54,332 nucleotides of DNA from Desulfobulbaceae bacterium (GCA_024763055.1 JANTGH010000005.1:1-54332), one strand, 5' to 3'; shown: positions 8,782 to 18,546, counted from the stretch's first letter. Numbers and translations are program-made. Notes: a model not told the origin generated them from the sequence alone.

Positions 8782-9576
8782 TTACCTGCGAATTTCCCGC
8801 GGCGGTCTGCGCAGGTAACGTTCGCTGAAGATTTCCCCCTTCAGGTTAATGTCGTATTTTATCGCCTGAAATACAGCAGTCGTTGCATTACCGCCGGCAA
8901 GATCAGTGGCTTTGGAGATGGTGACCGTGGGGTGGCCGTCAATCTGTTGGGTTTCAAGAACCTCAACAATCCGGTACTTCTGGCCATTTTTATCTATATA
9001 TTCCGTTTTCATCGGCAGGAAGGTTTTTTTGTCAATCCAGACCGTATAACTTGAAAATTCAACGGAATCAGGATCTTTGGGGACATTTTTCAGCACGTAA
9101 TACTGATCATCAGTTTTGACCAGTTCATGAGTGTCCTCGTTGATACCCCTGCCGGAGACATCTTCGTAAAGATAGTTCGAGCCGACAAAGGAGGTGCGTT
9201 TGTCGGCGGCGGCAATACGTTTGACCAAATCCAGGGCGGGCAGGTAGAGCCAGCGGTCATCATCCCTGTCCAGGTGTTTGTGGACCATGAAAACCATCTT
9301 GCGCACGTCACTGGGTTTTTTAAAGTAAACGTAAAAGAACTGTTCCCCGCCATCCTTTTTATCCTTGCGCAGGATGATAAACTGACGCAGCCGTTTTCGT
9401 TTTTGGTTGTCGGTGATTGTCATGGTCACCTCGGCCCTGCCGTCTTCACCGGCGTAGTAAGCCGCAAGGTTGGCTTTGTTGACGATTTCGTCGATATCCG
9501 GTTCAGAGGCCATGGCCACGGGACTCAAGAAAAGAAGACAGAGCAGGGTGTAAAGAATTGATCGGTTTGATTTCAT
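8782..9576 (-). CDS. LolA-like outer-membrane lipoprotein-sorting protein
   Basis: 264 residues if it starts at ATG 9576. That start gives a clean signal peptide (MKSNRSILYTLLCLLFLSPV, cleavage after AMA) and has a GGAAA site upstream. The frame is open to a GTG at 9612 that would overlap the MMPL gene. The mature part belongs to the LolA/LppX-like open-barrel group annotated as outer membrane lipoprotein-sorting protein: VTMTITDNQKRKRLRQFII, then RWLYLPALDLVKRIA, then a DISGRGI-like segment (YEDVSGRGINEDTHE). Such proteins shield lipid in the periplasm. Between an RND/MMPL exporter and an outer-membrane barrel, the likely role is to ferry a lipid or other hydrophobic molecule across the periplasm. 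Classical LolA would sit with lolCDE, which is not here. Confidence 0.85.
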   Translation of the reverse strand: MKSNRSILYTLLCLLFLSPVAMASEPDIDEIVNKANLAAYYAGEDGRAEVTMTITDNQKRKRLRQFIILRKDKKDGGEQFFYVYFKKPSDVRKMVFMVHKHLDRDDDRWLYLPALDLVKRIAAADKRTSFVGSNYLYEDVSGRGINEDTHELVKTDDQYYVLKNVPKDPDSVEFSSYTVWIDKKTFLPMKTEYIDKNGQKYRIVEVLETQQIDGHPTVTISKATDLAGGNATTAVFQAIKYDINLKGEIFSERYLRRPPREIRR

Positions 9577-9608
9577 AAGAGTGTTTCCAATACAGTTGTT
9601 GATTGTCA

Positions 9609-12263
9609 TCACGGTTTTTTTTCCTGTTCCTGTTGGGTGACAGCATTCGTTGGTTTTATGGTATTTTTAAATACCCGCCCCTGCAGTACCGTCAGCAGGG
9701 CAGGCAGCATCCACAGGGTTGCCAGCCCGGAATAAAGCATGATGGAGGCCAGAAAAACGCCAACGGTCTGATAGGGAATAAGCGGGGCAAAGAGCAGGGG
9801 CGTGAAGCCCAGTGAAATAACAATGGTGTTGCGGGCAATGGCCCGGGCCGGTTCTTCAAACATTTCATGGGCGGTCCTGCTCCAGTCGCCAAACCGGGCC
9901 ATGGTTGCGCGGGAACGCTGGAGAAAATGGATGGCAAAATCCACGGCCAGGCCCAGTGTCAGAGACGAAAGAACCGCCACCGGCATGTCGTAGTCCTTGC
10001 CGATCAGGCCGATCACCCCGTAAATAATGGTAATGGTAAAGGTCAGCGGGATCATGGCCAGCAGTCCCCAGAGCAGGGAGCGAAAGAGAATGGCCATCAT
10101 GATGAAGACAACGACAAAGCTTGAGAGAAAAGATTTCAGCATGCCGGTGACCATTTTGTTCTGCCAGGCCACGTTGATATAGGTCAGCCCGGCCCATTCA
10201 GCTTTCAGCTTGGATGGTGGCTTCTTTTCGGTAAGGTAACGGTTGACGTCATCAATGACTCGTTCCATGTCCTTGTTGTCACCGCTTCTCAGTTGCAGCC
10301 ATAGGTTTGCCCGTGTGTAATCAGGGGTGACCAAATGCCAGAGATCATCGGGTTTATGAGAGTTTTGATAGGAAATCAGTGTCTGGGCCACTCCATTGGC
10401 CGTGGCTGGAATGGTAAAATGGTCGGAGTCTCCCTCAAAGAGTTCCTGATGGACCTTTTGCACCACATCGGCAATGGAATTGCTTTTGCCCACATCGCCC
10501 TGGGCAGCCAGAAAATTCTGTAATCCAATAATATAATTGAGCAGGTCGGGTCGTTTGAAAATCTGTTTCTGGTTGCGCAGCCGGTCAAGGGTGTCAAGAG
10601 CCTGTGACCAGGCCTCGTAGCCTGCGTCATCCTCCGGGGCCAGCTTGTCGATTTCCTGCTGCCAGGAAAGGCTGAGCTGTTTAGCCATTTTCCGGCCGGA
10701 CGGGTTTTCAGCCACCGCCTCGGAGATCTCGGCCAGCGCTTTTGCCAGGATCACCGGTGAGGATTTCAGGCTTTTTGACAGGGTGCTGCTGAGCCATTGT
10801 GCTGCTTTGGCCGGACCCTGTTCTTCTCCACTGCCGGAAAGCACAAGATAGGCCTCGTACGTACCGCCGAAATGTTGATTGAGGATTTTGTCAGCTATAC
10901 GGATATCATGGGACTTGTGGAACCATTTTACCGGGTTGTCGTTGACCTGGATCATTAGAATGCCGATAATACCTATGACCATCACCACCAGGTTGAAGCT
11001 GATAACGAGCCATGGCCGGCCCACCGAGGTTCTGCCGATCCAGCGCAGATGACGGTTGATGAGCGATCTGTCCGTTACCGGATCGACATGCTCGGCAGCG
11101 CCGAAATTTTCCAGGCTTTTTTCTTTCATCAGCATGACATAGGCTGGGATAAAGAGGATGGTCAGCAACCAGGCCAGCATGATGCCGATGGCGACAAAGA
11201 GGCCGAATGCCTGGACCGGCGGGATCGGAGTAAAGGACAGGGAGGCAAACCCTGCCGCCGAGGTGAGCGAGGTGAACAGCATGGGCTTGAACAGGTGATG
11301 CATCACCTGTTCAATGGTCTTCTTTTTGTCCTTTGTCTTCTGATATTCGTCAAAAAATTCCGAGAGGATATGGATAGAGTCCACCACGGCTATGGGCATG
11401 ATGAAAATGGGAATCATTGAACTCATGATATGCAGAGTGTTTCCGGTGCCGATGAGCAGGCCCATGGTGGAAATAACCGTGCAGACGGCTATGATCATCG
11501 GTGAGATGATCAGCGGAATTTTTTTGAAAAAAACAAGCATCAGCAGAAAGATCATCAACATGGCCAGAGGGGCGGAAATGGCCATTTGAATAAACATCTC
11601 CTTGCCGAAGGTGTCCTCGGCCACAGGCAGGCCGGTGATGTAGAAACGGTCATTGTCCGCGCCCAGTTCCTCTATTTTTTTCTTGAGCTGTTTGCTGAGG
11701 CTGTGGGCGAAATCCTTCCTGCTGATGGGCAGATACATGGCCAGAGCCCGGCCGTCTTCCGCAATCATCGTTCCCTTCAGCAGCGGGTTGTCAAGGGCCT
11801 TGTCGCGTATATGCAGGGCCTCTTTCCTGGTGGTCGGCGGCTTGTTCATCAGCCATTGAAACCTGACCTGACCCAGTCCCGCCTGCTCGATGATATCCAC
11901 ATTGTCGGGGGCAATGATGTCGCGACCGATAACCTTGCGCTCCGGGTCTCCGGAGTCGGCAAGACCGGCTGCAAATCGGCTGAGTTGATAGATTTTTGTC
12001 AGGGTTTCCGGGTTGAATACCCCGTCCTTGTCCTTTTCGTTGACAACCCCGAGTACCACAACATCATGCAGGTTGAACTCTTTTTTGGTCCGGTCATGAA
12101 AGATTCGGACCATTTCTTTTTCCGAAAGCATGTTTTCCGGGTCGGTGTCCACGTGGACCCGGAGAATAAGGACACCAAGGATAAGGGTCATGGTCACCAT
12201 CAGCGAGGTCATCAGACCCGGTTTGCGTATGGAAAACTGTATCATGGTACGGTCAAGCTGCAT
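9609..12263 (-). CDS. MMPL-type RND exporter
   Basis: 884 residues, the size of hydrophobe/amphiphile exporters of the RND superfamily with 12 membrane helices. The first helix follows the N-terminus (PGLMTSLMVTMTLILGVLI). A periplasmic loop comes next, then a helix bundle near residues 230-370 (AMLMIFLLMLVFFKKIPLII, then MPIAVVDSIHILSEFFDEYQ). The pattern repeats in the second half (VVFIMMAILFRSLLWGLLAM, then LTLGLAVDFAIHFLQRSR). MMPL relatives move lipids, hopanoids or siderophores, unlike the drug-type pump at the left edge. Start ATG 12263 has a GGAG site. It is 40 bp downstream of an ArsR-type repressor gene and continues into the LolA-like gene. Substrate unknown. Confidence 0.9.
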   Translation of the reverse strand: MQLDRTMIQFSIRKPGLMTSLMVTMTLILGVLILRVHVDTDPENMLSEKEMVRIFHDRTKKEFNLHDVVVLGVVNEKDKDGVFNPETLTKIYQLSRFAAGLADSGDPERKVIGRDIIAPDNVDIIEQAGLGQVRFQWLMNKPPTTRKEALHIRDKALDNPLLKGTMIAEDGRALAMYLPISRKDFAHSLSKQLKKKIEELGADNDRFYITGLPVAEDTFGKEMFIQMAISAPLAMLMIFLLMLVFFKKIPLIISPMIIAVCTVISTMGLLIGTGNTLHIMSSMIPIFIMPIAVVDSIHILSEFFDEYQKTKDKKKTIEQVMHHLFKPMLFTSLTSAAGFASLSFTPIPPVQAFGLFVAIGIMLAWLLTILFIPAYVMLMKEKSLENFGAAEHVDPVTDRSLINRHLRWIGRTSVGRPWLVISFNLVVMVIGIIGILMIQVNDNPVKWFHKSHDIRIADKILNQHFGGTYEAYLVLSGSGEEQGPAKAAQWLSSTLSKSLKSSPVILAKALAEISEAVAENPSGRKMAKQLSLSWQQEIDKLAPEDDAGYEAWSQALDTLDRLRNQKQIFKRPDLLNYIIGLQNFLAAQGDVGKSNSIADVVQKVHQELFEGDSDHFTIPATANGVAQTLISYQNSHKPDDLWHLVTPDYTRANLWLQLRSGDNKDMERVIDDVNRYLTEKKPPSKLKAEWAGLTYINVAWQNKMVTGMLKSFLSSFVVVFIMMAILFRSLLWGLLAMIPLTFTITIIYGVIGLIGKDYDMPVAVLSSLTLGLAVDFAIHFLQRSRATMARFGDWSRTAHEMFEEPARAIARNTIVISLGFTPLLFAPLIPYQTVGVFLASIMLYSGLATLWMLPALLTVLQGRVFKNTIKPTNAVTQQEQEKKP

Positions 12264-12303
12264 CGTTTACTCCGTTAGATCGCTCTGAGAAGGCCGGTTA
12301 AGT

Positions 12304-12603
12304 TTATGTGGTTTTTTGTTCAAGTTTGCAGAAGATCTGTTCCATGGTCTGCATCAGAGTGATGATGCGCTCGTCACTGATCCGATTATAGATAAAGTTT
12401 GCGTCCCTGCGAAATTCAATGATCCCCTGGTTACGCAGAATATTCAGGTGCTGGGTTATGTTGGCGCCGGTTGTCTCCACCGAGTCCCTGATTTCGCCGA
12501 CGGACAACTCTTTGTCCTGCAGAAGACAGAGGATTTTCAGGCGAATGGGATGCGACATGGACTTGAGCAAACGGGCAAGATCTTCAACCTTGTGATACCT
12601 CAT
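12304..12603 (-). CDS. ArsR-family winged-helix transcriptional regulator
   Basis: 99 residues starting at ATG 12603, which has an AGGAG site; the frame is open to a GTG at 12627 without one. The winged helix-turn-helix is complete: LLKSMSHPIRLKILCLLQ, then SVGEIRDSVETTGANITQHL (recognition helix), then the wing GIIEFRRDANFIYNRI. The metal-binding ELCVCDL-type motif of ArsR/SmtB sensors is absent (ELSVGEI instead), so it probably does not sense metal through that site. As the first gene of the MMPL-LolA-barrel unit it likely autoregulates that unit. The upstream 12628-12700 region is very AT-rich and suits a promoter. Confidence 0.88.
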   Translation of the reverse strand: MRYHKVEDLARLLKSMSHPIRLKILCLLQDKELSVGEIRDSVETTGANITQHLNILRNQGIIEFRRDANFIYNRISDERIITLMQTMEQIFCKLEQKTT

Positions 12604-12702
12604 AGCTTCTCCTGCGTTATGCTGCACTTTAGAAATAAAGAATTTAATTAATATCTGTTTTTCCTGCTGTCAACATCTTTCTCTTCATTTAAGGGTGAGA
12701 AC

Positions 12703-13200
12703 TCATTCAATTATTTTTCGATTTTTGGGAAACAGGCGCAGGAAAAGAAGTGCTGAAAGACCGATAATGATTATGTACAGTGAAAGGTCGGGTTGTATGC
12801 GATTTTCCGGACGCAGTAATGCCAGCATGCCTAAAACGGCCATAAACTGGTAACCCTGACGGTGGAATCGAAAAATTTTGCTGAGGACATAAAAATTGAT
12901 CGCCGGGACGATGAGGTCAAGAAGTAGTAACGGAGAAAACTGATTTGTGGAAATGGCAGTAAGTTGGAGCATGGCCATATCGTAGAGTTTTTTAACAGTA
13001 ATGGTCAACAGAAGAAGACAAAGCAATCGGTTGACCCACAGGTATTGTTTGCGGAGGAGTTCTTCCGGCAGGATATTTAAAAAAAAGAGTACGTCATCTC
13101 TATTATTTTCCTGGGACAGTCTGGCTGAGATTTTCTGTTTGCTGTATCCGCGGCTAAGCTCAAGGCGGACCTGTTGTTCAATTTTGTTCTGTTTTTTCAT
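12703..13200 (-). CDS. Hypothetical membrane protein
   Basis: 165 residues from ATG 13200; the frame is open to a TTG at 13239. I do not recognise a family. A charged N-terminal region (about 1-45, KKQNKIEQQVRLELSRGYSK) resembles the short helical tail found in some small integral membrane proteins. Three or four hydrophobic helices follow (VNRLLCLLLLTITV, LLLLDLIVPAINFYVL, FMAVLGMLALL, LYIIIIGLSALLFLRLF). It sits upstream of the ArsR gene on the same strand with a 100-bp gap, so it is probably a separate unit. No ribosome binding site stands out at either start. Confidence 0.55.
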   Translation of the reverse strand: MKKQNKIEQQVRLELSRGYSKQKISARLSQENNRDDVLFFLNILPEELLRKQYLWVNRLLCLLLLTITVKKLYDMAMLQLTAISTNQFSPLLLLDLIVPAINFYVLSKIFRFHRQGYQFMAVLGMLALLRPENRIQPDLSLYIIIIGLSALLFLRLFPKNRKIIE

Positions 13201-13398
13201 GGCTGATGTGCTTGTTATTGGCCGGTTTGGACGAAACAAATTCGGGATCCGGCCACGAAAAATGATGAAAAGGCAGTAGGAGTTTCAGTACCGCAGTCGC
13301 TTCTCTTTACCGTATTCGAAAGTGAACCGCAATTGAATGTATTCATCGGCGGATATTTATTGATCCTCAAGGGATCCGGGAGTTATATCTTGACAATT

Positions 13399-13452
13399 GC
13401 ACGATATATTATTACGACGGGAAATCAAAATATCGTGCTGAATAGACGATAT
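13399..13452. promoter_or_regulatory. Inverted and direct repeats upstream of acs (candidate operator)
   Basis: The region 13201-13588 has no gene. Within it, GCACGATAT (13399-13407) is repeated in perfect inverted form as ATATCGTGC (13430-13438), and ACGATAT recurs at 13446-13452. A TTGACA (13390-13395) directly precedes the block but has no good -10 at 16-18 bp, which fits a promoter needing an activator. acs genes are commonly controlled by carbon or acetate signals. That this is the acs operator is inference. Confidence 0.45.
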
Positions 13453-13588
13453 CTGCAGGTGAATTTTCGGCCTTCCGGGCAGGAGGATTTATCGTGTTCC
13501 CCTGGGTAATTTTTTAGTTGAACAGGGGGGAGTATGTTTTGAGGAGCAGTGAAATTAATCATTTACGTAAGCAATGAGGAGTAATGTC

Positions 13589-15574
13589 ATGGGTGGCAAT
13601 GAAGACAAGATTACCAGTTTGCTCAGTGAAGGCAAAACTTTTGCTCCGCCAACCGAAGGCGGAGATCAGGCCTGGGTCAAATCGATGGATGAATATCGTG
13701 CCATATATCAGCGTTCTATTGACGATCCGGAAGGATACTGGGGAGAGCGGGCGGAAGAGCTGGTTACCTGGGAAAAGAAATGGGACAAGGTGCTTGAGTG
13801 GGACTTCACCAAGCCGGAGATTAATTGGTTTGCCGGTGGAAAGCTCAATATGTCCTATAATTGTCTTGATCGCCACCTGACCGATGGACGCAGAAATAAA
13901 GCCGCCCTCATCTGGCAGGGTGAGCCGGAAGATGACGTCAAGGTCTATACTTATCAGATGCTGCACACCGAGGTGTGTCGTTTTGCCAATGTGCTTAAGA
14001 AAAAAGGCGTGAAAAAAGGTGATCGGGTTTCCATTTACCTGCCCATGATTCCTGAGCTCTCCATTGCGCTTCTGGCCTGTTCCCGGATCGGTGCTATCCA
14101 TTCGGTTGTCTTTGCCGGTTTTTCAGCCGTTGCTCTACAAAGTCGTATTCAAGACTGCGAAGCCAAGGTGCTCGTTACCTCTGATGCAGTCCTTCGGGCC
14201 GGTAAGACCATCCCTCTAAAGCCCAATGCCGACACAGCCCTGGCAGAATGTGATACCGTTACGTCTTGCATCGTGGTTCAGCGGGCCGGCAATGAGGTTC
14301 CCATGCAGGACGGCCGTGATTCCTGGTGGCATGACGAGGTGGCTGCCGACGATATTTCTTCAGTCTGCGAACCGGAGAGCATGGATGCTGAGGATATTCT
14401 GTTCATCCTCTATACCTCTGGATCAACAGGAAAACCCAAGGGTGTCGTTCATACCACAGGCGGCTACCTGTTGTATGCCATGCATACCTGCCAGTATGTC
14501 TTTGACCTGAAAGATAATGACGTGTACTGGTGTACCGCGGACATTGGCTGGATTACAGGTCATACCTATATTCTATACGGACCCCTGGGACTTGGCGCGA
14601 CTTCGATGATGTTTGAGGGCGTGCCCTCCTATCCCGGTCCGGACCGGTTCTGGAAAGTTGTGGAAAAATTTCAGGTCAACATCTTTTACACGGCGCCGAC
14701 GGTTATTCGAGCGCTTATGCGTGAGGGCGAAGAGCCAACCAGACGTTGGGATATGTCGAGTCTGCGAATCCTGGGAACAGTGGGCGAGCCTATCAATCCT
14801 GAGGCCTGGATGTGGTATTATGTCAATATAGGTAAGGAGAAGCTGCCGATTGTTGATACCTGGTGGCAGACCGAGACCGGCGGTATTCTGATTTCTCCGC
14901 TGCCCTATGCCACTCCGCTTAAGCCTGGTTCGGCAACTCTGCCGTTGCCCGGCGTGGATGCTGCCATTTATGATGAAGAAGGCAACGAGGCAGGTCCCAA
15001 TGAAGGCGGGCATCTTGTTATTCGCAGCCCCTGGCCGGGAATGCTGCGCGGCGTATTCGGTGATCCCGAGCGGTTTAAAAAGACTTATTTCAGTCGTTAC
15101 GATAATATTTATGATCCTGAAGACGGCGCCCGTAAAGATGAGGACGGCTATTTTTGGATTATGGGCCGTCTTGATGATGTTATTAACGTTTCCGGTCACC
15201 GTTTGGGGACGGCTGAAATCGAATCCGCTCTGGTCTCCCATGAAGCCGTTGCCGAGGCTGCTGTGGTCGGCATGCCTCATCCGATTAAAGGACAATCCAT
15301 TTTTGCCTATGTTACCCTGATGGCTAATGTTGAGGGCAGTGATGAGTTGATTGCCGAGCTGCGTAAGCATGTACGGGCCGAGATCGGTCCCATTGCGACG
15401 CCGGAAGTAATCATGTGGGCACCAGGCCTGCCCAAAACTCGGTCCGGTAAGATTATGCGCCGTATTCTGCGTAAGATTGCCGCCAATGATTTTGAAAATT
15501 TCGGTGATACTTCAACCCTTGCTGATCCTTCTGTTGTCGATCACCTCGTTGACGGCAAAAAGCAGTTGGATTAA
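13589..15574 (+). CDS. acs: Acetyl-CoA synthetase (AMP-forming)
   Basis: Activates acetate with ATP and CoA to acetyl-CoA, AMP and PPi in the cytoplasm. 661 residues from ATG 13589, which has GAGGAG at 13576-13581; an in-frame ATG at 13574 overlaps that site and is rejected. Motifs of the family are intact: the phosphate-binding loop [11 protein letters not shown] (about 275-285), the acetate-pocket/A5 region TWWQTETGG, the hinge region, and the C-terminal SGKIMRR with Lys621, the lysine acetylated in regulated Acs enzymes. Full family length. The following genes (DUF294 protein, exonuclease, DUF4212/SSS symporter) form a set often found with acetate uptake. A strong terminator ends the gene, so it is its own transcription unit. 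Confidence 0.97.
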   Translation: MGGNEDKITSLLSEGKTFAPPTEGGDQAWVKSMDEYRAIYQRSIDDPEGYWGERAEELVTWEKKWDKVLEWDFTKPEINWFAGGKLNMSYNCLDRHLTDGRRNKAALIWQGEPEDDVKVYTYQMLHTEVCRFANVLKKKGVKKGDRVSIYLPMIPELSIALLACSRIGAIHSVVFAGFSAVALQSRIQDCEAKVLVTSDAVLRAGKTIPLKPNADTALAECDTVTSCIVVQRAGNEVPMQDGRDSWWHDEVAADDISSVCEPESMDAEDILFILYTSGSTGKPKGVVHTTGGYLLYAMHTCQYVFDLKDNDVYWCTADIGWITGHTYILYGPLGLGATSMMFEGVPSYPGPDRFWKVVEKFQVNIFYTAPTVIRALMREGEEPTRRWDMSSLRILGTVGEPINPEAWMWYYVNIGKEKLPIVDTWWQTETGGILISPLPYATPLKPGSATLPLPGVDAAIYDEEGNEAGPNEGGHLVIRSPWPGMLRGVFGDPERFKKTYFSRYDNIYDPEDGARKDEDGYFWIMGRLDDVINVSGHRLGTAEIESALVSHEAVAEAAVVGMPHPIKGQSIFAYVTLMANVEGSDELIAELRKHVRAEIGPIATPEVIMWAPGLPKTRSGKIMRRILRKIAANDFENFGDTSTLADPSVVDHLVDGKKQLD

Positions 15575-15613
15575 AAAATAGAGAGCTGTTTTTTAAAGGA
15601 ATAACCATCAGAA

Positions 15614-15650
15614 AAAGGCAGGGGACTCTTTTGCCCCCGCCTTTTTTTTA
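15614..15650 (+). terminator. Intrinsic terminator of acs
   Basis: Stem AAAGGC-A-GGGG / CCCC-C-GCCTTT with one internal mismatch and a 9-nt loop, followed by a run of eight or nine T residues, 40 bp after the acs stop codon. Confidence 0.9.
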
Positions 15651-15730
15651 TGGGGCGGGATTATTCTTATCTGCCGCAATTACAAAAGAATACATGCAAA
15701 TCGCTTAATTCAGGATAAGGAGCCCTGGCG

Positions 15731-17656
15731 ATGTCTGCTGATATACATTCTGTTGCGCCTGAAGTGGTGGTTGAGTTTCTTTCCGGGATAATGCCTTTTG
15801 ATGAACTTGATGATGAAGTTTTGCATGAAGTGGCCCGGCACGTACGGGTAGATTTTTTCCCCAAGGGCACCCGGCTGTTTACCGCCGGGGTAACGGATCC
15901 CACGCATCTTTATCTTATTCAGCGGGGCGGGGTGAAATCCTTTCTTACCGACGATGAAGGTGAGGTGACCCTGAAGGACTACCGGGGAGAGGGCTCCTAT
16001 ATCGGTGCCCTACCCATAATCCGTGGAACCAAGGCGAATCTTGATATAGAGATGGTGGAGGATACCTTCTGTTTTCTTCTTCCGCGCGAGGTTTTTCTGG
16101 ATTTGATTAACAGGCAGCCTGGTTTTGCCCAGTACTATCTGAAAAGTTTTTCCGAAAAGATCGTTAATACCGCGTACACTGAGTTGCGCCGCCACCGTAT
16201 GACAAGGCGCGGGGATGAGGAGATGTATCTCTTCACCATGCAGGTTGGAGACATCATCAAGGCCACACCGAGAAAAATTGCCTCAAACGCCAGTATTCAG
16301 GAATCTGCCAGGGCCATGGCCGACTATCGGATTGGTTCTCTCTTGATCTACGATCCTGCAGATGATGAAAATATAGTCGGTATCATCACGGACCGGGATC
16401 TGCGCAACAAGGTCATTGCGGCCGGGCTCGACTATAAAGAATCGGTCAGCAGGATAATGACCATAGACGTGGCTACGGTGTTGTCCAAATCCACCTGTTT
16501 TGATGCCTTGCTTAAAATGATGAGTACCGGAATCCATCATCTTGCGGTTGAGCGAAAGGGAAGGATCATTGGTATTGTCACTTCCCATGACATCATGCTC
16601 TTACAGGGCACCTCTCCTTATTCCCTGTTTAAAGAGATCGGCAAACAGCGCCGGATCCAGGGGTTGTATCCCCTGTCCCAGAAAATTCCCGATATTATCA
16701 GAAATCTCATTAAAGAGGGGGCCAAGGCCGGTAATATCGCCCGGATGATCTCCCTGTTGAATGATCAGATTCTTGAACGGATGCTTACCCTGCTCGAAGA
16801 AGAGCTCGGCCCGCCGCCGGTGGATTACTGTTGGCTGCTGCTTGGCAGTGAAGGACGGCGTGAGCAGACATTCAAGACCGATCAGGATAATGCGATTATC
16901 TATGTTGATCCAAAGGATGATGCGGAGGCAAAGGTGGCGCACGAGTATTTTTCCACCTTTGCCGACAAGGCCATCGATCATCTTGTCAACTGTGGCTATC
17001 CGCTTTGTCCGGGTGAGATTATGGCGAGAAATCCGAAGTGGTGTCAGCCTGTCTCGGTGTGGAAGGACTATTTCGCCAACTGGATAGGTACGCCGGATCC
17101 TGAGGAGCTGCTGCATGTGACGATCTTCTTTGATTTTCGGTCGGGATTCGGCAAGAGCGCGCTGGCTGATGATCTGCGCAAATATCTCAACGAGTTGTCC
17201 TCCCGTCAGGAAATTTACCTGTTGCATCTTGCCCGTGAATGTATGGGGGTCAGGGCGCCGCTTTCCTTTTTTAAGAGTTTTATAGTGAATAAGGACGGTG
17301 AGCATAGAAATAAACTCGATATCAAGACTAAGGGGTTGACCCCATTTGTTAATTTTGCCCGGGTTCTGGCCTTAAAGTACGGGGTAAGGGAGACCAACAC
17401 CCTTTCCCGGCTGCATGTTTTGTCTGAAGAGGGCCACATCTCCGAGGAGTTGTGGGCCAGTGCCCATGAGGCCTATGAAATGCAGATGCAGCTGCGTCTG
17501 TTGCATCAGTTGGCACAAATCGAAGAGGGAACCCTGCCTGATAACTACATTGATCCCGCGCAACTCTCTGATTTGGAAAAGAAAATGCTTAAAGAATCCT
17601 TTGAGGTCGTTGAGCGGTTGCACGGTGTTCTGAAAACTCTTTTTGCGGCAGGATAA
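15731..17656 (+). CDS. cNMP-binding / CBS-pair / DUF294 putative nucleotidyltransferase
   Basis: 641 residues; AAGGAG site 7 bp before ATG 15731. Domains in order: a cyclic-nucleotide-binding (CAP_ED) domain (about 10-130, FPKGTRLFTAGVTDPTHLYL, then GEGSYIGALPI); a CBS pair (about 175-290, IGSLLIYDPADDENIVGIIT, then TGIHHLAVERKGRIIGIVTS); a DUF294 nucleotidyltransferase-like domain with GSEGRREQTFKTDQDNA near residue 372; and the DUF294 C-terminal helical domain (about 500-640). The GS-x-R-x-E-x3-TDQD motif is that of GlnD/DNA polymerase beta-type transferases, so it may nucleotidylate a partner protein. In many proteobacteria this gene accompanies an exonuclease and a DUF4212/SSS acetate-type symporter, as here, which suggests control of uptake. 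The next gene starts 4 bp beyond its stop. Confidence 0.92.
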   Translation: MSADIHSVAPEVVVEFLSGIMPFDELDDEVLHEVARHVRVDFFPKGTRLFTAGVTDPTHLYLIQRGGVKSFLTDDEGEVTLKDYRGEGSYIGALPIIRGTKANLDIEMVEDTFCFLLPREVFLDLINRQPGFAQYYLKSFSEKIVNTAYTELRRHRMTRRGDEEMYLFTMQVGDIIKATPRKIASNASIQESARAMADYRIGSLLIYDPADDENIVGIITDRDLRNKVIAAGLDYKESVSRIMTIDVATVLSKSTCFDALLKMMSTGIHHLAVERKGRIIGIVTSHDIMLLQGTSPYSLFKEIGKQRRIQGLYPLSQKIPDIIRNLIKEGAKAGNIARMISLLNDQILERMLTLLEEELGPPPVDYCWLLLGSEGRREQTFKTDQDNAIIYVDPKDDAEAKVAHEYFSTFADKAIDHLVNCGYPLCPGEIMARNPKWCQPVSVWKDYFANWIGTPDPEELLHVTIFFDFRSGFGKSALADDLRKYLNELSSRQEIYLLHLARECMGVRAPLSFFKSFIVNKDGEHRNKLDIKTKGLTPFVNFARVLALKYGVRETNTLSRLHVLSEEGHISEELWASAHEAYEMQMQLRLLHQLAQIEEGTLPDNYIDPAQLSDLEKKMLKESFEVVERLHGVLKTLFAAG

Positions 17657-17660
17657 GACT

Positions 17661-18377
17661 GTGTCGTTGAGGGATATTTTTTTCAGCTTTCGCAAGCCGC
17701 ACCCAGCCCTGGAAAAAAATAGGGAACTGTTTAATGATTTCAGCCAGGGAGGCTTGCTTACCGATTATCATTTTGTGGTTTTTGATACGGAGTTGACCGG
17801 CCTGAACAAACGAAAAGATGAGATTATCTCCATTGGGGCTGTCCGCATAGTGAATTTACAGATTGAGCTCAGTCAAACCTTTCACTGCTATGTGCGACCG
17901 AAAAATATTGATCCCAATGAGGCCACTCTTGTCCATCGTATAACCCCTGAACAGCTGCGTCATGCTCCTTCTATTGAGGAGGTGTTGCCGGAATTTCTTG
18001 ATTTTTGCGGTGATGCTCTGTTGGTAGGACATTTTGTTTCCATTGACATGTATTTTCTCAACAAGGCCTCTCGCAAGGCCCTTGGGGGTATGGTTTCTAA
18101 TCCCAGTGTGGATACCATGCGTCTTGCCAGGGGCTTTAAAGAAGGTCAATGTATTGATCATTTTGGTGGCTGTGATCAATCGGAATCTTTCAACCTCGAT
18201 GATTTGAGCGAAGAGTTCAACCTGCCCCGATTCAAGCCCCATGATGCTTTGGAAGATGCATTGCAGACAGCCTACCTGTTTCTTTTTTTGGCGAAAAAAT
18301 TAAAACACGGCGGAATCAGGACACTGAAAGAACTCTATCTTGCCGGACGTATTTTAGGCTTGATGGGGCGGGGATGA
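17661..18377 (+). CDS. DnaQ-family 3'-5' exonuclease
   Basis: 238 residues from GTG 17661, which follows AGGA at 17650-17653; a TTG at 17643 inside the upstream gene is the alternative. DEDDh motifs are present: Exo I FDTELTGL (Asp42, Glu44), Exo II around GHFVSIDMYFLN, and Exo III HDALEDALQTAYLFL. It resembles the proofreading epsilon/RNase T group but is short and sits with the DUF294 gene, as in many proteobacterial symporter clusters. Its job in that setting is not known; a role in RNA or nucleotide turnover linked to signalling is possible. Confidence 0.9.
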   Translation: MSLRDIFFSFRKPHPALEKNRELFNDFSQGGLLTDYHFVVFDTELTGLNKRKDEIISIGAVRIVNLQIELSQTFHCYVRPKNIDPNEATLVHRITPEQLRHAPSIEEVLPEFLDFCGDALLVGHFVSIDMYFLNKASRKALGGMVSNPSVDTMRLARGFKEGQCIDHFGGCDQSESFNLDDLSEEFNLPRFKPHDALEDALQTAYLFLFLAKKLKHGGIRTLKELYLAGRILGLMGRG

Positions 18378-18493
18378 AAAAGGCGACAGATGCGATGTCG
18401 GATGTTCGTTATTCCGAGAAGTTATAGGGAGGTTATATTTGGAGAAGCCCTTGTTTTCAGGTGTTATGGACGATTTACCGGTGGGTTAAATCC

Positions 18494-18522
18494 TTGACAG
18501 AAATAATGCGAACAGGTATAAA
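18494..18522 (+). promoter_or_regulatory. Near-consensus sigma-70-type promoter of the symporter operon
   Basis: TTGACA (18494-18499), a 17-bp spacer, then TATAAA (18517-18522). This is the best promoter match I found in the window. It would start transcription near 18529 and leave a leader of about 190 nt before the DUF4212 gene. Confidence 0.75.
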
Positions 18523-18546
18523 CCCAATTCAAACTGAATGAACCTT

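Noticed and set aside
11586-12278. 230-codon plus-strand frame opposite the MMPL exporter
   Set aside because: Antisense shadow; low-complexity translation with no domain.
14573-15370. 265-codon minus-strand frame opposite acs
   Set aside because: Antisense shadow of a fully typical acs sequence.
16601-17305. 234-codon minus-strand frame opposite the DUF294 gene
   Set aside because: Antisense shadow; no start signal or family resemblance.
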